From assembly GCA_021737225.1 (NCBI GenBank), contig JAIPEJ010000008.1, forward strand, positions 1-34,721: DNA of 34,721 nucleotides. Reading direction: 5' to 3'. Numbering within the stretch: position 1 is the stretch's first letter; each line of letters begins with the position of its first letter. The notes under the pieces were generated by a model, which saw only the letters and a list, made by a program, of their open reading frames with translations, had not been told where the DNA came from and did not search any database. The DNA is from Desulfobacteraceae bacterium. Its GTDB lineage: Bacteria; Desulfobacterota; Desulfobacteria; Desulfobacterales; Desulfosalsimonadaceae. Positions 1 to 7,464 of this stretch are shown here, piece by piece. Both the position numbers and the translations under genes were made by a program.

Positions 1-350
1 CGGGCGATGGTCTGGGGCAGGTAAATGTTGAGCGCGACGCAGTCCCGGATAAAACTGTCTGCCACCGGCCGGGTCAGATCCTCCAGGGAAATGCCCAGTT
101 CGTTGGCCCGGGCAATGGCCTTGTCCTCCATGTCCGTGAAGTTGATCAGCCGATCCACCCGGTATCCGAGATATTCCAGGTAGCGCTGGAGGATGTCCTC
201 GAAAAGAAAAGTCCGGTAATTGCCGATATGCGGCCAGTTGTATATGGAGGGGCCGCAGGTGAACATTTTTACCGGCCGGCCGGGTTTCCGGGGGGTAAAC
301 CGGTCTTTTTTCCGGGTCATGGTGTTATGCAGATGCAGGCTGGCGGGCAT
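1..350 (-). CDS. cysS: Cysteinyl-tRNA synthetase, N-terminal part (gene runs off the left edge)
   Basis: Manual translation from the CAT at 348-350: MPASLHLHNTMTRKKDRFTPRKPGRPVKMFTCGPSIYNWPHIGNYRTFLFEDILQRYLEYLGYRVDRLINFTDMEDKAIARANELG...; class I CysRS hallmarks (TCGPS.YN..HIGN.R, NFTDMEDKAIARA). Confidence 0.93.
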   Translation of the reverse strand, partial: MPASLHLHNTMTRKKDRFTPRKPGRPVKMFTCGPSIYNWPHIGNYRTFLFEDILQRYLEYLGYRVDRLINFTDMEDKAIARANELGISLEDLTRPVADSFIRDCVALNIYLPQTIA

Positions 351-408
351 TTTCGTATGATCCTCGTTTGATGATGGTTTCAATAGATGTCAGATTTTTC
401 AAAGCCCG

Positions 409-750
409 TCAATGCCCGTGGCCGTGTTCGGAGTGGCCGCCGGCGATGACATACACGGCTTCGCTTTCCCCGGGGTTTTCCAGAAACGCGGTATGATCTT
501 CTGTAATGTGAAAGGCATCGCCCGGGCTCAGGTCTCCGGTTACCGCGCCGGTGACCCGTAAAGTCGCATTTGTTGCCAGAACCATTTCCTCGTGACCGTG
601 GCCGGGCTTGATCAGGCGGTCTTTTTCCCCGGGCTGCAGGATGCCGTAAATCATGTAGCAGGCGTGGCTGCCCGTGTGGTCGGCGCCGAACACGATTTCC
701 CCGTCCTCGGATTTTTCGGCCTGTTTGCGCAGATTGATAAACATATGCAT
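409..750 (-). CDS. Small cupin-domain protein
   Basis: ORF of 113 aa; single-domain cupin pattern (PGHGHEEMVLATNATLRVTGAVTGDLSPGDAFHITEDHTAFLENPGESEAVYVIAGGHSEHGHGH). Lies 23 bp downstream of the second radical SAM gene, same strand. Confidence 0.8.
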   Translation of the reverse strand: MHMFINLRKQAEKSEDGEIVFGADHTGSHACYMIYGILQPGEKDRLIKPGHGHEEMVLATNATLRVTGAVTGDLSPGDAFHITEDHTAFLENPGESEAVYVIAGGHSEHGHGH

Positions 751-773
751 GGATTTTCCTCCGTTTTTCTATT

Positions 774-1709
774 TTACCGCACGCAGCGCGGATCCGGGGC
801 ATCCATTCGCCCCTGGTACAGATAGCTCATGGCCGGACACCCGCCGTGGCATTGCGGGTGAAGCCGGCAGGTTTGTCTCGGACACGGGTTGCCGGAAAAC
901 CGCCGGAAAAAATTGAGCGTTGGATGGTTCCATATCCCGGAAAAGTCGTGTTCCAGGATATTGCCCAGGCAGAACTCCGGGTACCGGAAAAACAGGTAGC
1001 AGGGATAGACCGAGCCGTCGGGCAGTACCGAGAGCTTGGTGGTGCCGGCCGGACAGCGGGTCTCTGCGAGTTCCGGCGTGTTTTTTGTATCCGGTACGAA
1101 TCCGCCGCAAAAGACCCCGTTTATACCCGGATGCTGCGCCTGCAGCGTTTCAAGGTGATCGCAGAACACGTCAAAGGGTTGGCAGTTTTCAAGATCCGCC
1201 GAATCCGCGGAATCCCTGTAAATCAGGCAGTACTCGATGCCCGGCATGCCGATATAGGGCCTGCAGGCCCCGGGCAGGGGATCGGGACGGGTGAACACGC
1301 TTTTTAAAATAGGGCGGCAGGCCCGGATGTAGGCATCAAGGCCTTGGGGCAGGGTGTCGCTGTTTACGGATATGCCGATGCGCAGCGAGTTTTCGGAAAA
1401 CTGCCGGGAAAGCGCCCGGAGCGCTTCCGGCCGGGTGCCGTTGGAACTCAGGGTGACCCGGAGTCCGTGCTGGCAAATGGCGTCAACCAGCCGGGCAAGC
1501 TCTGGGTGCAGAGTGGGTTCCCCGCCGAGAAAGTCGATGTGTTCAATGCCCAGCCGGCTGCATGCGGATGCCATTTTCTCCACGTCCGCCGGGTCTGCGT
1601 CCGGGGTCTCCGGCAGGCTGCGGTTAAAGCAGAAGCTGCAGGACATATTACAGCCCATGGTGGGGTAGAACTGGATGTATGCGGGTGCTTCAGTTTTTTC
1701 CGGATTCAT
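774..1709 (-). CDS. Radical SAM/SPASM-domain protein (second enzyme of the cluster)
   Basis: The track ORF starts at 1880, but the likely start is ATG at 1709 (MNPEKTEAPAYIQFYPTMGCNMSCSFCFNRSLPETP...), overlapping the upstream gene by 20 bp. CxxxCxxC motif (CNMSCSFC), GGEPTLHPEL, and a Cys-rich C-terminus (CPAGTTKLSVLPDGSVYPCY...CPRQTCRLHPQCHGGCPAM) typical of SPASM. Confidence 0.9.
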   Translation of the reverse strand: MNPEKTEAPAYIQFYPTMGCNMSCSFCFNRSLPETPDADPADVEKMASACSRLGIEHIDFLGGEPTLHPELARLVDAICQHGLRVTLSSNGTRPEALRALSRQFSENSLRIGISVNSDTLPQGLDAYIRACRPILKSVFTRPDPLPGACRPYIGMPGIEYCLIYRDSADSADLENCQPFDVFCDHLETLQAQHPGINGVFCGGFVPDTKNTPELAETRCPAGTTKLSVLPDGSVYPCYLFFRYPEFCLGNILEHDFSGIWNHPTLNFFRRFSGNPCPRQTCRLHPQCHGGCPAMSYLYQGRMDAPDPRCVR

Positions 1710-2865
1710 GCTCAACCCCGAACAGGCGGCACATGGCCGGATCCGGTGCAAGCGGGTGCGAAGCCCGGAAACGGCAGCCGCCGCGGCATTCCTGGAGGTA
1801 TTCGCAGTCCCGGCACTCCAGTTCGTCCAGCCGGATGTGGGGCATTTCGCGCCAGCATGCGGCCAGGCTGTCGGCGGCATCCCCCAGGGGACGATCCCGG
1901 TAAAATCCGCATTTGACGGCCTGCCGATCCGGCATGACCGCCATTAAGTGGCGGCCGCAGGCGTACCCGTCCGATGCCCCGTGATACCCGCCGCCGTAGG
2001 CATATTCCATCAAGGGCGCGGCAGTTTCAAAAGGCACGCACAGGTCCGGGTGCTTTGCCAGCGATCCGGTGAGCGTCAGGATATCCACGCCCCATTCCAG
2101 GGCCCCGGTATCCTCGATGAACTTTCGCATTTGTTCGAATTCTTCGATGTTGCCCCTGTGGATCATGGTGGAAAAGGAAATGTCCATGCCCGCGGCCTTT
2201 GCCGCGTGCACGCCCCGCAGGAGTTGGTCAAAGTTGCCTTCGCCCCGCAGGCGTTCATGGCCGGCCTTCCAGCCGTCCATGCTGAACTGGATTTCGTCGG
2301 CATCCAGGCGGCCCGCGTTTTCCGGTGTCACAAGGGTGCCGTTGGTAAACAGGATGCGGCGAATGCCAAGGTCCCGGGTTTGGCGGAGAAAATCGGCCAG
2401 GTGCTTGTAGAGCAGGGGCTCGCCGCCGGAGATCAACAGGCGCAGTCCGCCGCTTTCGGCAAACTGCCGGGTGATGTCCACGGCATCCGAAAGCGGCATC
2501 TCTGATGCGCCGGGCGGTCCCAGATAGCAGTGGCGGCACCTGAGGTTGCACTGGTGCAGCAGGTGGAGCTCAAGGTAGCGAAGAGAGGGACAGTCGCCCA
2601 CATCCACGGAAACGGGAATTTCCGAGGGCCGCTCCAGGGCCTCGAGAATGTCTTCTGCCAGGCAGTACTGCACGAATTCGGCCTCATCTGTGAGTTCGCC
2701 GCCGGTGCGGGTGCCGTTGCACTGCTGCAGAAAATTCAGGGCCCGCGCATCGATTTCGTAAAGCTCGTCTCTGCCGGTGTGGTAGACAAACGGCGTTTCC
2801 AGGTTTTTCAGCGCGGCCTGCGGTGCCAGTCGGAGATAGGCCGAATGCCAGTTGCTTTCGTTCAT
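1690..2865 (-). CDS. Radical SAM/SPASM-domain protein with PqqD-like N-terminal region; probable peptide maturase
   Basis: 391 aa. CNLRCRHCYLG motif, GGEPLLYKHL, and a SPASM-type C-terminus (CGRHLMAVMPDRQAVKCGFY...CRDCEYLQECRGGCRFRA). N-terminal FVYHTGRDELYEIDARALNFLQQCNGTRTGGELTDEAEFVQYCLAEDILEAL resembles the PqqD-type RiPP recognition fold. Confidence 0.9.
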   Translation of the reverse strand: MNESNWHSAYLRLAPQAALKNLETPFVYHTGRDELYEIDARALNFLQQCNGTRTGGELTDEAEFVQYCLAEDILEALERPSEIPVSVDVGDCPSLRYLELHLLHQCNLRCRHCYLGPPGASEMPLSDAVDITRQFAESGGLRLLISGGEPLLYKHLADFLRQTRDLGIRRILFTNGTLVTPENAGRLDADEIQFSMDGWKAGHERLRGEGNFDQLLRGVHAAKAAGMDISFSTMIHRGNIEEFEQMRKFIEDTGALEWGVDILTLTGSLAKHPDLCVPFETAAPLMEYAYGGGYHGASDGYACGRHLMAVMPDRQAVKCGFYRDRPLGDAADSLAACWREMPHIRLDELECRDCEYLQECRGGCRFRASHPLAPDPAMCRLFGVEHESGKN

Positions 2866-3218
2866 AAGACGTCTTTTATATCCGCCTGATCAATTATGCG
2901 GTTTTCCAGCAGATGGGCCAGCACGATATAACCGCCGCAGGGCTCCAGGTCGTCTGCGGGCTGCGGGGATTGAAAATCGCAGTCTTCGGCCCTGAATTCG
3001 CATTTCCCGCAAAGGATCTCTCCCAGGTCCTGCCTGCGGGCTTCCCACACGGAGCGGTTTTTTTCTGCCGCATTTACGTGCGCGGTATCAATTTTGCCGG
3101 CGGCAAGCAGCCGTTCGGCAACCCGGGCGCCCAGGCATGCCATTTCCTCTTTTTCGCCCTCGGCAAAAAACATGCACCAGGGCCGGCAGATCCGGTCCTG
3201 AAAATCGACTTTACCCAT
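2862..3218 (-). CDS. Small Cys-motif protein of unknown function, start codon coupled to the radical SAM gene
   Basis: Probable start at 3218 (MGKVDFQDRICRPWCMFFAEGEKEEMACLG...), 118 aa. Cys motifs ICRPWC, LCGKCEFRAEDC and PCGG. Stop overlaps the start of the 1690-2865 gene (ATGA, 2862-2865). Confidence 0.75.
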   Translation of the reverse strand: MGKVDFQDRICRPWCMFFAEGEKEEMACLGARVAERLLAAGKIDTAHVNAAEKNRSVWEARRQDLGEILCGKCEFRAEDCDFQSPQPADDLEPCGGYIVLAHLLENRIIDQADIKDVL

Positions 3219-3231
3219 GTGCAGTGCTGCC

Positions 3232-3280
3232 CTATAAAAACAAATGGCCTGTGCAGGGAATCGATGTCCATACACAGGCC
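3232..3280 (-). terminator. Terminator/attenuator-like hairpin between the 20-aa ORF and the downstream genes
   Basis: Minus strand: GGCCTGTGTA-(15 nt)-TGCACAGGCC (10-bp stem with one G-U pair) followed by ATTTGTTTTTAT. Confidence 0.6.
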
Positions 3281-3302
3281 CGGGTGTTAAAAATGATTTC
3301 TT

Positions 3303-3365
3303 CTAGCAGGAACGTTTACACTTGCAAAGACCGGTGGGTGCTTTTCTGACCTTTTGAATCTTCAT
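3303..3365 (-). CDS. Candidate 20-aa Cys/Lys-rich precursor peptide MKIQKVRKAPTGLCKCKRSC
   Basis: Manual translation: ATG AAG ATT CAA AAG GTC AGA AAA GCA CCC ACC GGT CTT TGC AAG TGT AAA CGT TCC TGC TAG. A strong Shine-Dalgarno (GAAAGGAGGCCAATC) lies directly upstream. Same strand as, and immediately upstream of, the radical SAM cluster. Appears in the ORF track only as the C-terminal tail of the 3303-3614 ORF. Confidence 0.72.
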   Translation of the reverse strand: MKIQKVRKAPTGLCKCKRSC

Positions 3366-3467
3366 GATTGGCCTCCTTTCTTCGTGAAAGTAATTGATCC
3401 GGGCAATTAAAGCCGCATTTCTGACAGCGCGCAGGCTGCCGGTCGCGTTCTTCGCGATGTTATTTAT

Positions 3468-3496
3468 AAAATAACAGCCCGGGATACGGCTGTCAA
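3468..3496 (-). promoter_or_regulatory. Sigma70-like promoter for the 20-aa ORF
   Basis: Minus strand: TTGACA - 17 bp (GCCGTATCCCGGGCTGT) - TATTTT, about 100 bp upstream of the ATG at 3365; the -35 overlaps the stop codon of the GNAT gene. Confidence 0.55.
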
Positions 3497-3996
3497 TAAA
3501 CCGGGACGAGATTTCTCTGCATGGGAATGTAGCGGATTCCGTTGATGATCTTTTCCGGCGGATTCGGGGTGAATCCCAGGTGCCGGTAGGCGGGCACTGC
3601 ATTTGGAGAGGCATTCACGGTTACCGCCTCCAGGCCCGGGTTTTTCTGCATGCACCGGTTAAGCGCGCATGCCAGAAGCTGCCGGCCGATGCCCGTCTGC
3701 TGGTATGCGGATTTGACAAAAAACATGGATATATGCCGATGGTCCCGGATTTCGATCATGCCCACCGGCTGGCGGTCCTGCCGGGCCACCCAGACAAAAT
3801 GCGCGTGTTTGGAGCGAAAGGCCATTTCCTTGAGACTGGCGTATTTTTTAAACTCCGCGACCCCCTGGCTGGAATACAGGGGTGCAATCGCGGCCGCAAA
3901 ACTCGACAGGACCATTTCGATCACGGCGCTTTCCTCGCCCGCACGCAAGGGGCCGTATTCGATGGGTTCCGCCCGGGGTTTGGATTGGTGCTTCAT
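3493..3996 (-). CDS. GNAT-family N-acetyltransferase
   Basis: 167 aa; GNAT core signature VKSAYQQTGIGRQLLACALNRCMQ...VTVNASPNAVPAYRHLGFTPN. Confidence 0.85.
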   Translation of the reverse strand: MKHQSKPRAEPIEYGPLRAGEESAVIEMVLSSFAAAIAPLYSSQGVAEFKKYASLKEMAFRSKHAHFVWVARQDRQPVGMIEIRDHRHISMFFVKSAYQQTGIGRQLLACALNRCMQKNPGLEAVTVNASPNAVPAYRHLGFTPNPPEKIINGIRYIPMQRNLVPVY

Positions 3997-4748
3997 TGGC
4001 TGCTGACCGCAATGTTGACTTTTTGGATTACGCCCTTGAACCTGCGCATGCCTCCGCCGCAGCTGACAATGTGCAGCAGTTCGGCCGGGCGGGTCACCAG
4101 CACGCCCGAAAGCCCGGTAACCGGATAGTCTGTAAACAGACCGGGCAGCAGCGGCGTGGATGCACCCAGCAGGATTACACAGCGGCAGTTGGATGCCTGG
4201 TCAATGATTCGGTCAAACGTGTGGTTGATAATCGAGGTGGCCGTGAAAAGGCAAACCGTACACTCCGGCAGTTGATCCGGAATCTCCGCGGCGGGCTGCA
4301 GCATCCCGGAAGGGGCGTCGATCTGTTCGAATATGGTCAGCCGGGCCCCGGTATCCCGGACATTTTTCACCAGGGGGGCGAAGTGGCCGACCATGCCCAC
4401 GTGGTCGGCCGGGCCGAGTTTGACCGCATTGAGCACGTCCCCGGTGTCGTGCTCCGGGGCCGGGGTGTTGGCCAGCGCATTGGCGGCGGCCAGGCCGATG
4501 GCGGTTTCAAGCGGTTCTGCGGATGTCACGAATGTCAGCAGTTCGTCGGCCTTTCGGCCGGTCAGGGGCAGCATGCCCGTAAAAGTCGTGCAGCTCGGCC
4601 GAAGATGCCGGATCGGGGTGCAGGCAACCCCGGTCTGCCCGTTTTCCAGCATTACGGCGGTATACCCCAGCCCGATGCGCACGTCCGCGATCCGGTTTTC
4701 GGATGCCGGCCCGAGCAGATGGTCTTTGATGCGTTGCTGAATACCCAT
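3993..4748 (-). CDS. DUF364-like (putative heavy-metal chelation) domain protein
   Basis: 251 aa; pattern typical of DUF364/DUF4213 proteins (GLGYTAVML...ETAIGLAAANALAN...GMVGHFAPLVKNVR...CTVCLFTATSIINHTFDRII...LLGASTPLLPGLF). Overlaps the GNAT start by 4 bp. Confidence 0.7.
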   Translation of the reverse strand: MGIQQRIKDHLLGPASENRIADVRIGLGYTAVMLENGQTGVACTPIRHLRPSCTTFTGMLPLTGRKADELLTFVTSAEPLETAIGLAAANALANTPAPEHDTGDVLNAVKLGPADHVGMVGHFAPLVKNVRDTGARLTIFEQIDAPSGMLQPAAEIPDQLPECTVCLFTATSIINHTFDRIIDQASNCRCVILLGASTPLLPGLFTDYPVTGLSGVLVTRPAELLHIVSCGGGMRRFKGVIQKVNIAVSSQ

Positions 4749-4778
4749 GATGTGAAGAACCGCGCTTAATAATGATAG

Positions 4779-4805
4779 GCCTGTAAAAAAGTCTTTTTTA
4801 CAGGC
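4779..4805. repeat. Perfect 12-bp inverted repeat with 3-nt loop, GCCTGTAAAAAA-GTC-TTTTTTACAGGC
   Basis: Read directly from the sequence; lies 31 bp upstream of the DUF364-like gene start. Confidence 0.85.
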
Positions 4806-4809
4806 AGTG

Positions 4810-4838
4810 TTAAGTTTTAAGTGATTAAGTGTTTAAGT
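4810..4838. repeat. Four direct copies of TTAAGT at 7-8 bp spacing
   Basis: TTAAGT at 4810, 4817, 4825 and 4833; read directly from the sequence. Confidence 0.8.
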
Positions 4839-4995
4839 AAAATTAAAGCGTTATATTTTCATTGCTTGCCGGTGGTGCGGGAAAGCGGGTTTCCGAGCGG
4901 AAATTGAGGCTCGCATAGGCTCTTGGAGCGAGCAAACGCCTTTTTCGCGCCGCCGATCAGCCAATGTGCTTACGGATTCATGAATTTTTTATTTA

Positions 4996-6180
4996 TCATT
5001 CCGGCGCTTTTTCCACAAGCCGAATCACCGCAATCTCCGGGCGGCCCGTGGTCCGCATGGGCGGTCCCCAGGAGCCGACACCGCAGGAGGTATAAAGATA
5101 AAACCCGTTGATTTTTGTCAGTCCGTAATCCCTGCCCCTGTAAAGCAGCCGGGTAAGCAGGTTCACGGGAAAAACCTGGCCGTGATGGGTGTGGCCGGAG
5201 AGCTGCAAATCCATATCGAGCTTTTGATTCAGGGCATAGGCGGTATCCGGCCGCCAGTAGTTGGCATTGTGCTGCTGCTGCATGCCGCCGGCGTTTTTCG
5301 CCATTTCCGTGGGGGTATGAAACATGGCGATGCGGACACTGCCCGGGGTTTTTTGTGGCTGCAGGTTCTTTATTTCCGAAGGATCGGCAATGCCCGGGTA
5401 GCTCACGCCGATGATTTCCAGGCCGGCGATTTCTAAGGTTTCATCGTCTAAGACGCGCAGCGGGGTTTTGCTGATGATTTCAAGGGATTTTTCGATGCCC
5501 GCGTAGTGTTCGTGGTTGCCGGTGACAAAAAAGGTGCCATGCGATGCCCGGAGCTCGTCCAGGGGAGCCACGTTTTCTGCATAGTTCCCGCCCATGCCGT
5601 CGAGCAGATCCCCGGTGACCAGCACCAGTTCCGGATTCAGGGCGTTGATCCGGTTTACCACCCGGGCGGCAAACGCTTTTTGATGAAAAAACCCCAGGTG
5701 CAGATCCGAGATATGGACGATCGTGGTGTTTTTCCATGATTCCGGCAGGCTTTGCACGGGCACGGCCACATGTCTGAGCGCCGGGTGGAATGCGGCCCAT
5801 ATGCCGTAGCCGGTGCCCAGTATAGCGATTGCCAAGGCTGCGGCGGCAATCGTCTTGGCGGAAACCGATATCCCGGTGACCCGGGCCGCGGCCAGCAAAA
5901 GCCAGGCTGCGGCAGCGGCGGCAAGGCAATGGATTACAAAGCCCGTCCACACGGCAGCAAACTTGTAATAGGCAACCGTCCAGAGGTTTTCCCGCCAGTG
6001 AAGGGCGATAAACGCGGTGATAAAGGTAAAGCTCAGCACCGCCATGGCCGTGTACAGGAGGATTTTCACCTGCGGGCGGCTGATCTGGAAAAAATGCATG
6101 AAGCTTTTAAAGACCGCGAAATGAATCCCCAGCATCAGGCAGATCAGGGCTGCCGGGAAGAAAAGAAGTTTCATGTTCAT
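4996..6180 (-). CDS. Membrane-anchored calcineurin-like metallophosphoesterase
   Basis: 394 aa; N-terminal transmembrane segments, then HISDLHLGFFHQ, VTGDLLDG, TGNHEHYAG, LSGHTHHGQ motifs. Confidence 0.93.
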   Translation of the reverse strand: MNMKLLFFPAALICLMLGIHFAVFKSFMHFFQISRPQVKILLYTAMAVLSFTFITAFIALHWRENLWTVAYYKFAAVWTGFVIHCLAAAAAAWLLLAAARVTGISVSAKTIAAAALAIAILGTGYGIWAAFHPALRHVAVPVQSLPESWKNTTIVHISDLHLGFFHQKAFAARVVNRINALNPELVLVTGDLLDGMGGNYAENVAPLDELRASHGTFFVTGNHEHYAGIEKSLEIISKTPLRVLDDETLEIAGLEIIGVSYPGIADPSEIKNLQPQKTPGSVRIAMFHTPTEMAKNAGGMQQQHNANYWRPDTAYALNQKLDMDLQLSGHTHHGQVFPVNLLTRLLYRGRDYGLTKINGFYLYTSCGVGSWGPPMRTTGRPEIAVIRLVEKAPE

Positions 6181-6213
6181 GCTTTTCCAGGTACTTTCGG
6201 GCTTTCAGGTGTC

Positions 6214-6645
6214 TTACAACCGCCACAGGGGCAGTCCGGTTTCCTCGTCAAAACTGCGTTCAAATGCCGGGCCTTCAAAGGATTCGATGACGATTTCACA
6301 CGCGAAAACCACGGTACCCGGAGCGACGTGTCCGCCGTACGCATTTCCGGCATCATCTGCCAGGGTGATGTGGGCATGGACCATGGGCTCGCCGTCTTTG
6401 AGCGAGATATTTCCCGAGAGATTGAGGATTTCCAGGGCCTGATCGATTGTGAAAAACCGATATTCCCGGGTTTTCTGGTTATAGTAAGCCAGGCGCGCGC
6501 GCTGGACCGCGCCTATCGCCTGAATCCGTCCGAGCCGGATGTTTTCCTTGTTGCAGGTTTGCGTGATTTCCTCCAGCAGATCGGCGCCGTGCTGCAGTTT
6601 GCCCATGTAGACTTGCTGCGGGCTGATTTTTTTCATCATGGCCAT
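6214..6645 (-). CDS. PPC/DUF296 domain protein
   Basis: Likely start ATG at 6645 with GCAGGAGA RBS; MAMMKKISPQQVYMGKLQHGADLLEEITQTCNKENIRLGRIQAIGAVQRARLAYYNQ...MVHAHITLADDAGNAYGGHVAPGTVVFACEIVIESFEG matches PPC/DUF296 features (GH...G..V..C+). Confidence 0.85.
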   Translation of the reverse strand: MAMMKKISPQQVYMGKLQHGADLLEEITQTCNKENIRLGRIQAIGAVQRARLAYYNQKTREYRFFTIDQALEILNLSGNISLKDGEPMVHAHITLADDAGNAYGGHVAPGTVVFACEIVIESFEGPAFERSFDEETGLPLWRL

Positions 6646-6658
6646 ATCTTCTCCTGCA

Positions 6659-7171
6659 TTATTCAACGGTTTTGAATTTTTCCTTTGGCGCACCGCAGAC
6701 CGGGCATTTGTCGGGCGCCTTTTTGTCTGTGACGTAACCGCATACCTGGCATACCTGGTAGGCTTTTACCGTGTTTTTGATCACCTGGTACAGGGCCCGT
6801 TCGTAGAGCTTGGCGTGGTAGGCTTCCGCGTCCCGGGCATGGCCGAAGGTAACCGCGGCCTGTTTTTCGCCTTCGTCTTCGGCCTCCTTGATCAGGTTCG
6901 GGTATTCGTTTTCGCTCACGGATTGCTCCCGCTTAAACGAATTGAGCAGGTTGGTGTCCGTGTCCTGGACCAGCAGGTCGCGGACCAGGTTCAAGTGGCG
7001 CGTGGCATGCACCCGTTCGGCCTCGGCAACGGCCCGGAACAAAAGGGCGATCTGGGGCACTTCTTCTTCCTCGGCCTTTTCCGCGTAGGCCAGGAGCCGG
7101 AAATACGCCTTGGCTTCGCCGATAAACGCCTTGTACACGTTATCCTTTGTTTTCGGTTCCATCCTTGTCAT
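6659..7171 (-). CDS. Rubrerythrin
   Basis: 170 aa; ferritin-like diiron part (FIGEAKAYFRLLAYAEKAEEEE...AEAERVHATRH) plus C-terminal rubredoxin motif (CQVCGYVTDKKAPDKCPVCGAPKEKF). Confidence 0.95.
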   Translation of the reverse strand: MTRMEPKTKDNVYKAFIGEAKAYFRLLAYAEKAEEEEVPQIALLFRAVAEAERVHATRHLNLVRDLLVQDTDTNLLNSFKREQSVSENEYPNLIKEAEDEGEKQAAVTFGHARDAEAYHAKLYERALYQVIKNTVKAYQVCQVCGYVTDKKAPDKCPVCGAPKEKFKTVE

Positions 7172-7464
7172 CCTTCCAGATCAGAGGTTGTCATTTCAGC
7201 GACCCGGGGCGGTTGCCTGAGCCGCTTACTTCCGGCCTGTATATAAAAAATTCGCTTGAGCATCAAATGGCTTTATAATATTGTCATAATGCTGAACGAC
7301 TTTCAAGTCTGCCGAACATATGACCGCCAGCAGGGCATGTTTACGCCTTTGCGGACCGGATAGCCGGATCCGGGGCAGCCTGTTTATAAATTTAACATCA
7401 AGTGATTTGAACGCATCTTTTTTTCGGTGCAGAAGAAACCACCCAAATCAAAGAAGGAGGAAAC

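Noticed and set aside
3303-3365. Selenocysteine (UGA) in the micro-ORF, as in some short radical SAM peptides
   Set aside because: The ORF ends in TAG directly after TGC and the frame contains no in-frame TGA; the downstream hairpin looks like a terminator, not a bacterial SECIS.
3303-3614. 103-aa track ORF ending in the CKCKRSC sequence
   Set aside because: Its upstream part overlaps the GNAT coding region and the promoter region and reads as low-quality sequence; the strong RBS supports initiation at the internal ATG (3365), giving only the 20-aa product.
4810-4838. TTAAGT array as a CRISPR or plasmid iteron array
   Set aside because: Units are only 6 bp with 1-2 bp gaps and there are just four; no spacers, Cas genes or replication initiator.
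5752-6675. 307-aa plus-strand ORF opposite the metallophosphoesterase and PPC genes
   Set aside because: Antisense shadow of two well-supported genes; no domain signature or RBS.
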